Shown here: positions 45,331 to 53,706 of the stretch, piece after piece | Layout: each line of letters opens with the position of its first letter | Position numbering within the stretch: the stretch's first letter is position 1 | From: Fodinibius salsisoli | Lineage (GTDB): Bacteria > Bacteroidota > Rhodothermia > Balneolales > Balneolaceae | Assembly (NCBI RefSeq): GCF_026229185.1 | Contig: NZ_JAGGJA010000007.1 | Span: 1-64,000, forward strand | Length of the DNA stretch: 64,000 nt | Reading direction: 5' to 3' | Position numbers and translations under genes: made by a program | Notes under the pieces: generated by a model | The model's input: only the letters and a program-made list of their open reading frames with translations | What the model was told of the DNA's origin: nothing | Databases searched by the model: none

Positions 45331-45801
45331 TTATAAATCTCTTACCCCTACCGAAATAATCTGAGGTTTGACTACCTCCTCATAATCCTTGTAGCCCATT
45401 TTTACCAATTCATTATGAGTACCAGCATTAAATGCGATCTCCTCATCCTCTGTCAAGACTTCCGCTACCAGAGTATCCATCTCATAGAAATTACCAAACG
45501 GTGGCATAGCCCCCAGCTCACAGTCCGGGAACAGATCACCGAACTCTTCTTCGGTAGCCAGTTCTACTTTGTCAGCACCCAGCGTATCCTTTATGGAGTC
45601 AAAGTCAATGTTATGTGTGGAGGGAAGTACCACCATCTTCATATCTCCATCGGCTTTTACTATTACGGTTTTAACCATATCCTTTCCCGGGATATGGGCA
45701 GAAGCAGCTACCTCCTGCGCCGTAAATGCCGGTGAATGCTTAACGACCACATATTTCTTGTCTCGTTCATCCAGATAATCTATCAATTTTTCTAACGGCA
45801 T
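45331..45801 (-). CDS. YbaK/ProX-type aminoacyl-tRNA deacylase family protein
   Basis: The 156-residue protein belongs to the YbaK/prolyl-tRNA editing domain family that removes wrongly attached amino acids from tRNA. Visible marks are VVKHSPAFTAQEVAASAHIPG near 20-40, the catalytic-type lysine region DMVKTVIVKADG, and GAMPPFGNF near 97-105. Which tRNA it edits cannot be told; a stress-linked role is also possible. It converges towards tRNA-Leu(GAG). The 240 bases in between hold the terminator and nothing else I can support. Confidence 0.87.
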   Translation of the reverse strand: MPLEKLIDYLDERDKKYVVVKHSPAFTAQEVAASAHIPGKDMVKTVIVKADGDMKMVVLPSTHNIDFDSIKDTLGADKVELATEEEFGDLFPDCELGAMPPFGNFYEMDTLVAEVLTEDEEIAFNAGTHNELVKMGYKDYEEVVKPQIISVGVRDL

Positions 45802-45922
45802 AAAGACCTCTTGGCTAAATTATGGCGTACTTAGCATATTATATAAATTTAGTTTAAGCGGCAAGCTTGTCTCAATTATTGGAATGGCCTTGGGGTTTTC
45901 TTTGCTGAAAGCTCAGCCAAAA

Positions 45923-46045
45923 TTATAGCATCCCTATCAACAAATAAAACAAACCATAAGATCCTCTATTACAAGCACATAGGGCAATTGATGTTTTTAT
46001 CTGATGGGGGTGGTCACAGCTAGCATCAAGGGATATGGATCCCGT
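45923..46045 (-). pseudogene. Decayed 3' end of a second nhaC-like antiporter gene
   Basis: Read on the minus strand, this stretch gives SLDASCDHPHQIKTSIALC and then, further on, GLFYLLIGML and a TAA stop. This lines up with the intact NhaC C-terminus at 46736 (SLAAGCDHLDHVKTQLPYAL then FLIYLLLGLI), including the near-invariant CDH and KT positions, and the DNA is visibly similar. Only about 40 codons remain and there is no start. The lone receiver gene ends 16 bases upstream in transcription order. A tandem duplication followed by loss of most of one copy is the simplest reading. Confidence 0.75.
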
Positions 46046-46061
46046 ATAAGATAATAAAAAC

Positions 46062-46442
46062 TTAACTATAGCTGGTTTTCAAAAACTTTATAATAGCCTC
46101 TGGTAGAATCGGTTTTTGGATAAATCCAATTGCTCCCAACTCTTTTATTTTATCTTTTATCAATACTTCATCCAACGAAGAAATAAAGAGTACTGGCACA
46201 TTTTGGCTGGGTGTGAAAGCTCGTATCTCCTTATATAGCTCAAAGCCATCAATAGTGGGCATATTAATATCTGAAATAATAAGTGTAGGTATTTCCTTTC
46301 TTAACCTTTCTAATAATTTGTATCCATCATTAAAGGTCTCTACTCTATAATTAAACCTACCCAGCAACTCTTCAAGCATGATATTATGCTCTTCATAATC
46401 ATCAACTATAAATATTAATTCTATTTCCTTTGTTGCCTGCAT
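46062..46442 (-). CDS. Single-domain response regulator (receiver only)
   Basis: The 126-residue protein is a CheY-like receiver without output domain: acidic pair Asp14-Asp15 (FIVDDYEEHN), phospho-acceptor Asp58 (LIISDINMPTIDG), Ser88/Ser89 after the beta-4 strand and Lys110 (FIQKP). Such proteins relay phosphate or act on a partner by binding. It lies between nhaC and the nhaC remnant. No kinase is adjacent; the HisKA_2 kinase at 16.2 kb and the large kinase at 6.8 kb are orphan candidates, but nothing in the sequence links them. Confidence 0.92.
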   Translation of the reverse strand: MQATKEIELIFIVDDYEEHNIMLEELLGRFNYRVETFNDGYKLLERLRKEIPTLIISDINMPTIDGFELYKEIRAFTPSQNVPVLFISSLDEVLIKDKIKELGAIGFIQKPILPEAIIKFLKTSYS

Positions 46443-46735
46443 GTAGTTTTATTTTTGAATATCGTTTCTAATATCTCCATCACTAAAAAATATTTTATAG
46501 ATAGGTATTTATACAACAATAAAATATAATAGAATGGTAATATTAGATAAGAATAAAACTAAAACAAATATTCTACAACCCTTAGTCCCATATCTAAAAT
46601 CTTATTAAGCTATGGGGAAAATAGTTATTAGAATCCGTTTCAGGATTTATCTTATAAACGACAACCTCTCCCATATGCTTTTATTCTGGTAAAGCATTCT
46701 TAGATAGGTGAATTACCCAGACAGCACACGTGCTT
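46443..46735. other. A/T-rich gap between receiver gene and nhaC
   Basis: I see no gene, RNA or strong hairpin in these 293 bases, which are notably A/T-rich between 46490 and 46620. It presumably holds the promoter of the receiver gene, but no clear TAnnTTTG box is seen. Confidence 0.4.
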
Positions 46736-48088
46736 TTATATGAGCCCTAATAATAAATAGATAAGAAAGGTAATCCCTCCCGTTACAAGTGCATAGGGAA
46801 GCTGGGTTTTTACGTGGTCGAGGTGATCGCAACCAGCTGCAAGAGAGGACATTAACGTAGTATCAGAAATGGGTGAACAGTGATCACCAAAAACCCCACC
46901 TCCAATAATTGAAGATAAAAGCAAGGGGGTAGAAAGGGATAAATCCAGAGCAAGGGGAATTCCGATGGGAATCATTATTGCAAATGTACCCCAGGATGTA
47001 CCTGTCGTAAAAGCAATGGCGCCTGAAGCTAAGAAAATGAGGGGTATAATAAGAAACTGAGGCAGGTAATCTCCGATGAGGGTCGCAATATAGGTTCCGG
47101 TCCCCAACGCCCTCAGACTTAGCCCCAGTGCAATAGACAAGAGCACAATGGTTACCAATGGCAACAGGTTGCCCATCCCTTTAAACGAAAGGTCAACCAG
47201 TTCTTTATGAGTATAAACTTTATCAATCCGAAGAAGCAGATAACCAACGGCAATAGCAAGAGAAGTGGCCCACAGAACGGAAGTTGCCCCTTCCCCCTGC
47301 ATAATATTTCCATCTCCGGTTAACCATAAAAAGAATAGGATACCTCCCGTCATTATGCTTAAGGGGATAAGCATATATCGTGCTTTGGTTGGAGATTCAG
47401 TATCCTCCAGATCTGTTTCAGTATCGTAGGTCTCTTGTTTACGCATGGGACCATAGACTTTTCCACTTAACACGGTATAAAAAACCATACCCAGAGATAG
47501 TATTGCATAAAAGTTAAGCGGTATGGTAGAGGCCAGTACGGATACCGGACTTTCAATCTCATAATTGCCAATAAGCCCCAGCAAGTAAGCGCCCCAGCCG
47601 TTTAGCAGGATAAGTACGGCTACCGGCGCACAGGTGGAATCAACGATGTATGCCAGACGTTCCCGGCTCATCTTAAATTTGTCAAAAAGTCCCCGTGAAA
47701 GAATACCAGCCGTTAAAATACTGAGATTCGTTTCAATAAATATAAGCAGCCCGGTAATACTGGTTAACAGCCCTACCTGCTTTGGGGTTCGTGTGAGTCC
47801 TATCTGTGAAAGATGCCGGACAACCGCACTGACTCCACCAGAATCTTTGATATACTCAATCAAAATACCCACCATGAGGCTAAAAAGAAGGACACTCGTA
47901 TTTGATGAACTTTCAAATACGGACACAATCCGTTCCAAAAGCTGTGTAAAGGCTAATCCCGGATGCAGAGAAGCGATAATCCATTCCGATAAAAAGAGGG
48001 CAACAAGCAACGAAAGTATGACTTCTTTACGCCAAAGCGCAATAGCTATGGCAGCAATAGGGGGTAAAATGACAATCCAGTCGAACAT
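46736..48088 (-). CDS. nhaC: Na+/H+ antiporter, NhaC family
   Basis: NhaC exchangers expel Na+ for H+ across the inner membrane. The 450-residue protein has about eleven hydrophobic helices, the FTTGTSWGTFAIMIPIGIPL block near 359-378, GDHCSPISDTTLMSSLAAGC near 400 and DHLDHVKTQLPYAL just after it, all characteristic of the family. Some relatives exchange malate and lactate, so substrate remains open. A partly deleted second copy of its 3' end lies 0.7 kb further on. Na+ export fits a saline habitat. Confidence 0.9.
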   Translation of the reverse strand: MFDWIVILPPIAAIAIALWRKEVILSLLVALFLSEWIIASLHPGLAFTQLLERIVSVFESSSNTSVLLFSLMVGILIEYIKDSGGVSAVVRHLSQIGLTRTPKQVGLLTSITGLLIFIETNLSILTAGILSRGLFDKFKMSRERLAYIVDSTCAPVAVLILLNGWGAYLLGLIGNYEIESPVSVLASTIPLNFYAILSLGMVFYTVLSGKVYGPMRKQETYDTETDLEDTESPTKARYMLIPLSIMTGGILFFLWLTGDGNIMQGEGATSVLWATSLAIAVGYLLLRIDKVYTHKELVDLSFKGMGNLLPLVTIVLLSIALGLSLRALGTGTYIATLIGDYLPQFLIIPLIFLASGAIAFTTGTSWGTFAIMIPIGIPLALDLSLSTPLLLSSIIGGGVFGDHCSPISDTTLMSSLAAGCDHLDHVKTQLPYALVTGGITFLIYLLLGLI

Positions 48089-48283
48089 AAAGAGGCTATT
48101 TTCTTAAATCGAAACGGATGATAATGAAATTTAAGACGGCTGCCAATTTGAATTGAGCTTTTCTGAGCCTCTATCCCTAATTAATCATGCTAAATTGACA
48201 TTTAACATTAATATGCGATTGGGAGCCCCTAAGATAGTTGGTATTAATAAGCAGTGTTTAACAGGAATAAGACCGGAGGCACC

Positions 48284-49267
48284 ATGCTCAAGAAAATACT
48301 GACGATATTATCTTTTACGCTCATCTGCAACCTGCCAATACAGGCTCAATCAGTACATTTTGAATTAGATTATCAATCTTTCCGTCCATTTGTACACTTT
48401 CAGCTGGATTTCAGCTCCCACTCCTACCATCGTTCCTACCGTTCGGCCTATCTAAAGGGCTATATGGACGGAGTGAACGACGCCTACTATTATGATCATC
48501 GTTATGCCGATATGGTACGTGATGCCCGAATTTATGAGACTGGTTACCAAGATGGATACAGGGATCGCTCATTGATCATACGCTTGCGGGGGCACGACTG
48601 GTACCATCGCCATCGATTCGCCTACGATGACTATTATGCTCCCTCCTATTCGGTTCGTATCTGGCTGAGTGGTTTAAGCCTGGCCTTTTTGCACGCCCCG
48701 GAGCGCCGGTTACCACGCCACTGGAAGCGAAGAGCACACCCCCGGTTTAAAAAGTATCGCAAATGGTATAAACAGCGTCGACATCGAAAAAGATACGATG
48801 ATGATTACTATGACGATGATGACTACCGCCGATATGCAAACATTGAAAGACGATATAAAAAGCGAATTAAACGCTACAAGCGCAAAGCGCACAGGATGAA
48901 AAAGCGACACCGTAAAAAAGCTTCTTATGATCGTAAAAAACGATCAAGGGCTCGGTTTAAATCTAACTCTAACAGAAGAGTTCAATCACAGCGAAAATCT
49001 CGACGGGTTAAACGATCTAGCCCCAGGCAACGAAGATCTGTCCAAAAGGCAAACAAGCGTCGAAGTATAAAAAAGGTGCAGAAACGCTCCCAGAACCGGA
49101 AAAAAAGATCCGTTCGCAAAGCAAAAAGTCGACGTGGTCGAAAAGCCGTTAAGAAACGATCTGACAACCAGCGGAAGCGTGGCACCGTAAAAAGATCACG
49201 CGGCAACAAAAAAAGCAAAGGCCGTAGCGGTGGACGAAGCCGCAGTCGAGGCCGAGGTAACATATAA
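48284..49267 (+). CDS. Secreted protein with extremely basic, histone-like C-terminal half
   Basis: I choose the ATG at 48284, which has GGAGG five bases upstream and begins a signal peptide (MLKKILTILSFTLICNLPIQ, cleaved near QAQS); an ATG at 48254 would put nine polar residues before it. The 327-residue product has a Tyr/Gly/Asp-rich first part with two related segments (GYMDGVNDAYYYDHRYADM and GYQDGYRDRS), a short Asp/Tyr patch (YDDDYYDDDDY), and then about 180 residues almost half Lys and Arg, ending in SGGRSRSRGRG. No family is recognised. A nucleic-acid, polyanion or extracellular-matrix binding role is inferred from charge. Confidence 0.82.
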   Translation: MLKKILTILSFTLICNLPIQAQSVHFELDYQSFRPFVHFQLDFSSHSYHRSYRSAYLKGYMDGVNDAYYYDHRYADMVRDARIYETGYQDGYRDRSLIIRLRGHDWYHRHRFAYDDYYAPSYSVRIWLSGLSLAFLHAPERRLPRHWKRRAHPRFKKYRKWYKQRRHRKRYDDDYYDDDDYRRYANIERRYKKRIKRYKRKAHRMKKRHRKKASYDRKKRSRARFKSNSNRRVQSQRKSRRVKRSSPRQRRSVQKANKRRSIKKVQKRSQNRKKRSVRKAKSRRGRKAVKKRSDNQRKRGTVKRSRGNKKSKGRSGGRSRSRGRGNI

Positions 49268-49329
49268 TAACCTGAATTTGAGATAAAAACTTTAAAACTA
49301 TAACGGTCTTTGTCGGACCCCATCTTATT

Positions 49330-49353
49330 CTTCCCCTAAGTAATTAGGGGAAG
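49330..49353. repeat. Inverted repeat 1
   Basis: Ten-base perfect arms CTTCCCCTAA and TTAGGGGAAG around the loop GTAA. Confidence 0.85.
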
Positions 49354-49390
49354 AGACGCCTTATCAGATTCAATTAATCATTAAAGCGTC

Positions 49391-49416
49391 CCTCTCCCTG
49401 CCTAAGTAGGGAGAGG
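49391..49416. repeat. Inverted repeat 2
   Basis: Nine-base perfect arms CCTCTCCCT and AGGGAGAGG around an 8-base loop that contains CCTAAGT, similar to the loop region of repeat 1. Confidence 0.85.
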
Positions 49417-49513
49417 ACAGGAGTGGATCAACAAAGGGTAACAAACCGAAACTTTACGTGATTTGTTGTATCGAACTTACGTCATAGTATCCAACCAAGA
49501 TACACTCCATATT

Positions 49514-49535
49514 CCCTTCCCATTTCCGGGAAGGG
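49514..49535. repeat. Inverted repeat 3
   Basis: Eight-base perfect arms CCCTTCCC and GGGAAGGG around the loop ATTTCC, followed by a short T-run on the plus strand. Confidence 0.85.
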
Positions 49536-49634
49536 TTTATGGATTTTCATCTATGTCATCAGCTTGGTTAAACAATTCAATTAATCATATATTGGAAGGC
49601 TCATAAACGGCCTTTTAATATAACTTACTTTTCC

Positions 49635-50312
49635 TTGAAGCTGGCACTCCTTTTCCCACAGTTTGCCCCCAATCTATATGATTTATCAATCATGTTGCAG
49701 GCCAATCGAATTATCCTGCTGGATGTTGAACAGTGGTCCCGCAAGAGCCGTATTCACCGCGCTAAAATTCGCGTTCCCAATGGCAGCCGGTGGATCAATA
49801 TCCCCTTGCGTACCGAAGATCGTAAGAACGCCGTGGGTGAGGTTCGGATGGATCACTCCGAGGATTGGGTGACGCCACTGCTGCGTACTATTGAATATAA
49901 TTATCGCAACAGCATTTATTATGATTTCTATGAACCGGAAATTAAGGCCGAATTTAAATCAGCTTATGACTTTACCTACCTGATGGACTTTGTGCTCCAT
50001 ATACAAAGTCGGCTCTTTCGATTTATGGATATCAACATTGAGTATGAATTAGCCAGCGAAGTTGAGGAATATACTTCCAACCCTAATGCACTGGTTGAAA
50101 GCTTGGGAGCCGACACCTTATTCCAGGAGCATGACAGCCGCCACTACCAGTGGCAGGCCGAACAGAAGGCCGAGCCTAAATTTGAACATCCTGAATATCA
50201 TCAGCACTTCGAAAACTTTGAGCCCTGGTGCTCCATCTTAGATATCTTGTTTCAGTTTGGACCGGAGAGTTTTAAAATAACCGACCAACTCAATTCTCAG
50301 GAACCTCAATAG
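49635..50312 (+). CDS. WbqC-family protein
   Basis: The 225-residue protein matches the WbqC-like family: LALLFPQFAPNLYDLSIMLQ at the start (usually PxxLPnlxYf), then LDVEQWSRKSRIHRAKIRVP and NGSRWINIPLR, and later LLRTIEYNYRNSIYYDFYEP. WbqC genes occur in O-antigen clusters and the proteins may be glycosyl or amino-group modifying enzymes, but activity is unproven. Here it lies outside any sugar cluster. The start is a TTG at 49635. Its last 23 bases overlap the end of the convergent DUF4249 gene. Confidence 0.85.
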   Translation: MKLALLFPQFAPNLYDLSIMLQANRIILLDVEQWSRKSRIHRAKIRVPNGSRWINIPLRTEDRKNAVGEVRMDHSEDWVTPLLRTIEYNYRNSIYYDFYEPEIKAEFKSAYDFTYLMDFVLHIQSRLFRFMDINIEYELASEVEEYTSNPNALVESLGADTLFQEHDSRHYQWQAEQKAEPKFEHPEYHQHFENFEPWCSILDILFQFGPESFKITDQLNSQEPQ

Positions 50313-51189
50313 GGTATTCGCTGACCTTATATCCGCCAAAAATTCCAACTCCATTTTCTATATTGTCATATACTGGCACAGGCTCAGCAAAGGGATTTTC
50401 ACTTAAATTATCCTGTAAAGAGAGTGTCTCCATATATTTAAAATAAGCTTCGCTCAGTTTTCTGATATATAGTATTACTTCGGTTTCCTGATCGCATATC
50501 TCAGACATAGGAGAACACTGTGTGCTTCCCACGGTTGTAGACAGATTTATTTTGTACGTTTTACCATTAAATAAAACATCATCCAATAATAGACGTCGCT
50601 GCCCATTTACTTCTTCGCCAAAGACCGGATCATCAGAAGAAAAAAATAATTCGTGCTCATAGGTTGTCGTATCTATCTCTTCACCATATAAAGTAATTTT
50701 CTGCTTTCCATAAAGTTGGTAATAGTCCTCAGAATTGGAATCATCAAGCCAAATAGACAGGTTAATAAATCTTTGAGAACTGGAATTTCGCTTTACTTCA
50801 TATTTTGTCATCATTGCTGAGTCAGCCGGAACGTTACCTGTAGCGGTAGCAGATGGGAATCCTTCTTTAGAAACTTTTATTTGATATGAACGGCCCGACT
50901 GGGGTTTCAGATCAGATGTATAAATCCCTGATTCTCCTTCTTGCATAGTCGTTAGTTCATCCCCTTCTTCGTCTGTCAACTTAACCGTCGCACCAGAAAC
51001 TTTTTTAAATTCGCCATTATCCAATACAAACTGACTCTGTGATAAAGAAACCCCGAATGTACTATCTGGATGAAAAAGGCTGTTTACCACCAACTGATTT
51101 TCCTTGTTTGGGACATCCAATTGTACCACATTCTCGCATCCCCATAAACAAGTAACTGATATCAACATGCCAACTATCTTACGCATCAT
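50290..51189 (-). CDS. DUF4249 lipoprotein paired with TonB receptor
   Basis: The 299-residue lipoprotein has its lipid Cys in CLWGCENVVQL and then the DUF4249 pattern ENQLVVNSLFHPDSTFGVSL, an immunoglobulin-like stretch (VSGATVKLTDEEGDEL, GIYTSDLKPQSGRSYQIKV) and a long C-terminal beta-rich half. DUF4249 proteins accompany TonB receptors in Bacteroidota and are thought to bind cargo at the cell surface. Its start touches the stop of the receptor gene (one base shared), so translation is coupled. It overlaps WbqC by 23 bases at the far end. Confidence 0.88.
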   Translation of the reverse strand: MMRKIVGMLISVTCLWGCENVVQLDVPNKENQLVVNSLFHPDSTFGVSLSQSQFVLDNGEFKKVSGATVKLTDEEGDELTTMQEGESGIYTSDLKPQSGRSYQIKVSKEGFPSATATGNVPADSAMMTKYEVKRNSSSQRFINLSIWLDDSNSEDYYQLYGKQKITLYGEEIDTTTYEHELFFSSDDPVFGEEVNGQRRLLLDDVLFNGKTYKINLSTTVGSTQCSPMSEICDQETEVILYIRKLSEAYFKYMETLSLQDNLSENPFAEPVPVYDNIENGVGIFGGYKVSEYPIEVPEN

Positions 51190-53510
51190 TAAAACTTAAG
51201 GCTATAGGTTACAGATGGAATGGTTGGAAACAAGCTGTATTGCACAAACTGCCGGCCCTCGTTAGGACCCCGGGATTGAATATCAATAAAAAACGGGTTC
51301 TTGCGATTGTAACCATTGTAGAGACCTATCGTCCAGGTCCGTTGTCCCCAACTTTTTTCTTTGGTCCAGCTTACATTCAGATCCAACCGGTGATAGGATG
51401 GCATCCGAAAACTGTTGCGACCCTCATAATGTTTGACGGACCCATTATTGCCGGCTCCGGGATACCGACCCGTCGGCAGCGTCACTGCATTACCCGTTCC
51501 ATATACCCAATTTGCCGAATACTCCAGCCCTTTACGTGGGCTGTAACTCCCCACCGCATTAATATCATGGCGGCGATCATATTTATAAGGATATGGTTCC
51601 CCAAAATTGATACCATCAAACTGTCGATTATTCCACGACAAGGTATAACCCAGCCAGCCGCTCCATTTTCCCACTTTCTTTTGTATGAACAACTCAGCGC
51701 CATAGCTTTCTCCTTCACCAGAAACCACTTTATCCTGCCAGCTTTCTTCAATGGATAAGTATGTCGCCCCTTCCTCATAAGCAATCAGGTTCTGCATGGT
51801 TTTGTAATATCCTTCCACGCTGACTTCAAAATCTTCAATCGTCTTGGCCACTCCCAATGCTGCCTGCTGTGCTCGTTGTGGCTTTACATTTTGCGTGGCT
51901 GGCACCCAAAGATCGGTGGGCAAACCAATCCCACTATTCGTTAGCAGGTGCACATACTGCGACATACGAGCATATGACCCTTTCAGGGCGATGCGGTTTG
52001 GCAACAAATAGTTAAAAGAAACCCTGGGCTCAATAGAATAATAAAGCTCATCATCTACGCTGTAAGCAGATGCGTGAAGTCCCGCATTTACCTTAAGGCG
52101 ATCGGTTAGTTCCATCTGATCTTCAGCATAAGCAAATAGCTCCGTGGAAGAAGTTTCCTGTTTTCCCAGTGTGGTATCAGACTCAAAGCTTGATGAATAG
52201 GCGAAAACCCCGGGATTAAACTGATGATGCGTGGCACTAACTCCAAATTTTATGTTATGCTTTGGAGAGGGAATGAAATCATAATCAACTTTTGCTGCAA
52301 AATCATTGATACCGGACAAATACCTCGTGCTGGATTCGTCGCGATTCGTATTTGCATCCGAAGATTCTTCATCAATAGTAGTATTAAATACATTAAATTT
52401 GTACCGACTGTAGGTGAGTGTTACGTTACTAAATAGTTGCGGATTATAAATGTGATTCCACCGCAGGGATGTAATAATATTGCCCCATTTGAGTCCAAAT
52501 TCGTCCTTTGAATAATATGTGGTTCCCGAACTGGTATAATTACTCTCGTCGCGCGAATATGCCTTATCCCTTCCTAAATAGCTGCTCATGTAAAGGCGGT
52601 CATTATTGGAAAAGCGATGGTTAATTTTTGCATTAACATCATAAAAATAATAACCGGCCACTCCATCCCCATTTGACTGTGACTTAATTATCGGACGTGC
52701 CAACAGATCAATATAAGTTCGACGTCCCGATACCAAAAAAGTCGTATTGTCTCCCAGCGGACCGTCAAGCGTAAGTTTAGAAGCAAGCAATCCAACCGAT
52801 CCCGAACCTTTTAGTTTCTCTTTATTCCCTTCTTTCATGGTAATATCAACCACCGACGACAGGCGTCCTCCATACCGGGCCGGGAATCCACCTTTGATAA
52901 GCTCTACATTGTTGATAGCATTGGCATTAAATACAGAAACAAATCCAAATAGATGAGACGCATTATAGATCGGCACACCGTCAAGCAGGATCAAATTTTG
53001 CGAGGGACCGCCACCCCGCACATATAATCCGCTGGTTCCTTCGGTACCCGATTGCACGCCCGGAACCATCTGCAACGCTTTCAAAACATCCACTTCACCA
53101 AGAATTTGCGGCATCGACTTAATTTGCTCAACCGGTACCGTAACGGTACTCATCCGTGTCTCCTCCTCGATGGGCTGGTCGGCTGTAACTACCACTTCGT
53201 CCAACTCTTTACCGGCTGTTAAACCAATATTAAGCTCTACATCTTTATCCAGATCTAATATAATGCGTTCTGACTGATACCCCACATACGAAACGAGCAG
53301 TTCAACACTATCCCTGGAAGTGGTATAACTAAAAAATCCATAATTATTGGTGGATGCCCCATTTTGGTTGTCCACATTGTAGATATTGGCTCCAATCAAG
53401 ACCTCACCGGTTACTTCATCTTTGACGTATCCGCTGATGGTATATTTCTGGGCAAATAAAGGTTGGACAGCAATGATGAATAATGATACGCAAAGTAGCG
53501 CTTTTGGCAT
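51189..53510 (-). CDS. TonB-dependent outer-membrane receptor, second system
   Basis: The 773-residue protein has a signal peptide (cleaved near LFAQ, residue 21), a carboxypeptidase-like domain (YTISGYVKDEVTGEVLIGAN) at about 22-105, a plug with TEGTSGLYVRGGGPSQNLIL near 155-175, and a barrel ending in an aromatic residue (YSLKF). It shares the layout of the receptor at 22.2 kb, including the GG(T/G)P.(E/Q)NL(V/I)L.DGV motif. The DUF4249 gene follows directly. Substrate unknown; the lack of SusD argues against glycan import by a classical Sus system. Confidence 0.93.
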   Translation of the reverse strand: MPKALLCVSLFIIAVQPLFAQKYTISGYVKDEVTGEVLIGANIYNVDNQNGASTNNYGFFSYTTSRDSVELLVSYVGYQSERIILDLDKDVELNIGLTAGKELDEVVVTADQPIEEETRMSTVTVPVEQIKSMPQILGEVDVLKALQMVPGVQSGTEGTSGLYVRGGGPSQNLILLDGVPIYNASHLFGFVSVFNANAINNVELIKGGFPARYGGRLSSVVDITMKEGNKEKLKGSGSVGLLASKLTLDGPLGDNTTFLVSGRRTYIDLLARPIIKSQSNGDGVAGYYFYDVNAKINHRFSNNDRLYMSSYLGRDKAYSRDESNYTSSGTTYYSKDEFGLKWGNIITSLRWNHIYNPQLFSNVTLTYSRYKFNVFNTTIDEESSDANTNRDESSTRYLSGINDFAAKVDYDFIPSPKHNIKFGVSATHHQFNPGVFAYSSSFESDTTLGKQETSSTELFAYAEDQMELTDRLKVNAGLHASAYSVDDELYYSIEPRVSFNYLLPNRIALKGSYARMSQYVHLLTNSGIGLPTDLWVPATQNVKPQRAQQAALGVAKTIEDFEVSVEGYYKTMQNLIAYEEGATYLSIEESWQDKVVSGEGESYGAELFIQKKVGKWSGWLGYTLSWNNRQFDGINFGEPYPYKYDRRHDINAVGSYSPRKGLEYSANWVYGTGNAVTLPTGRYPGAGNNGSVKHYEGRNSFRMPSYHRLDLNVSWTKEKSWGQRTWTIGLYNGYNRKNPFFIDIQSRGPNEGRQFVQYSLFPTIPSVTYSLKF

Positions 53511-53532
53511 TAAAATTGAATGAAATTCAGCT

Positions 53533-53579
53533 TTTGCGAATGAACAGTTATATTACTTTTCAATTTGCAGATTCGCAAA
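53533..53579. repeat. TTTGCGAA inverted repeat upstream of the second TonB receptor
   Basis: TTTGCGAA (53533-53540) and TTCGCAAA (53572-53579) are perfect 8-base inverted copies 31 bases apart, 23-69 bases ahead of the receptor start. They could be regulator half-sites; chance cannot be excluded. Confidence 0.4.
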
Positions 53580-53706
53580 TAGTCCATTTTAGTTAAAAGC
53601 TGCACGGTTAAAAATTGTAAAGTAAAAACCTCTCTAAGGGTATTTATAGATCTGTAACCGATAGCTTAACCGTCTTACTTTCAACATGTAATCTTCTACA
53701 GACACC

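Larger units (their letters stand above)
49268..49634. other. Gap holding three CCCTTCCC-type palindromes
   Basis: There is no gene in these 367 bases. Three perfect inverted repeats stand in a row: CTTCCCCTAA/TTAGGGGAAG (49330-49353), CCTCTCCCT/AGGGAGAGG (49391-49416) and CCCTTCCC/GGGAAGGG (49514-49535). They share a C/T-rich arm and a TAAGTA-like loop in the first two. They resemble dispersed intergenic palindromes of Bacteroidota; the first or last could also end the upstream transcript. Confidence 0.6.
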
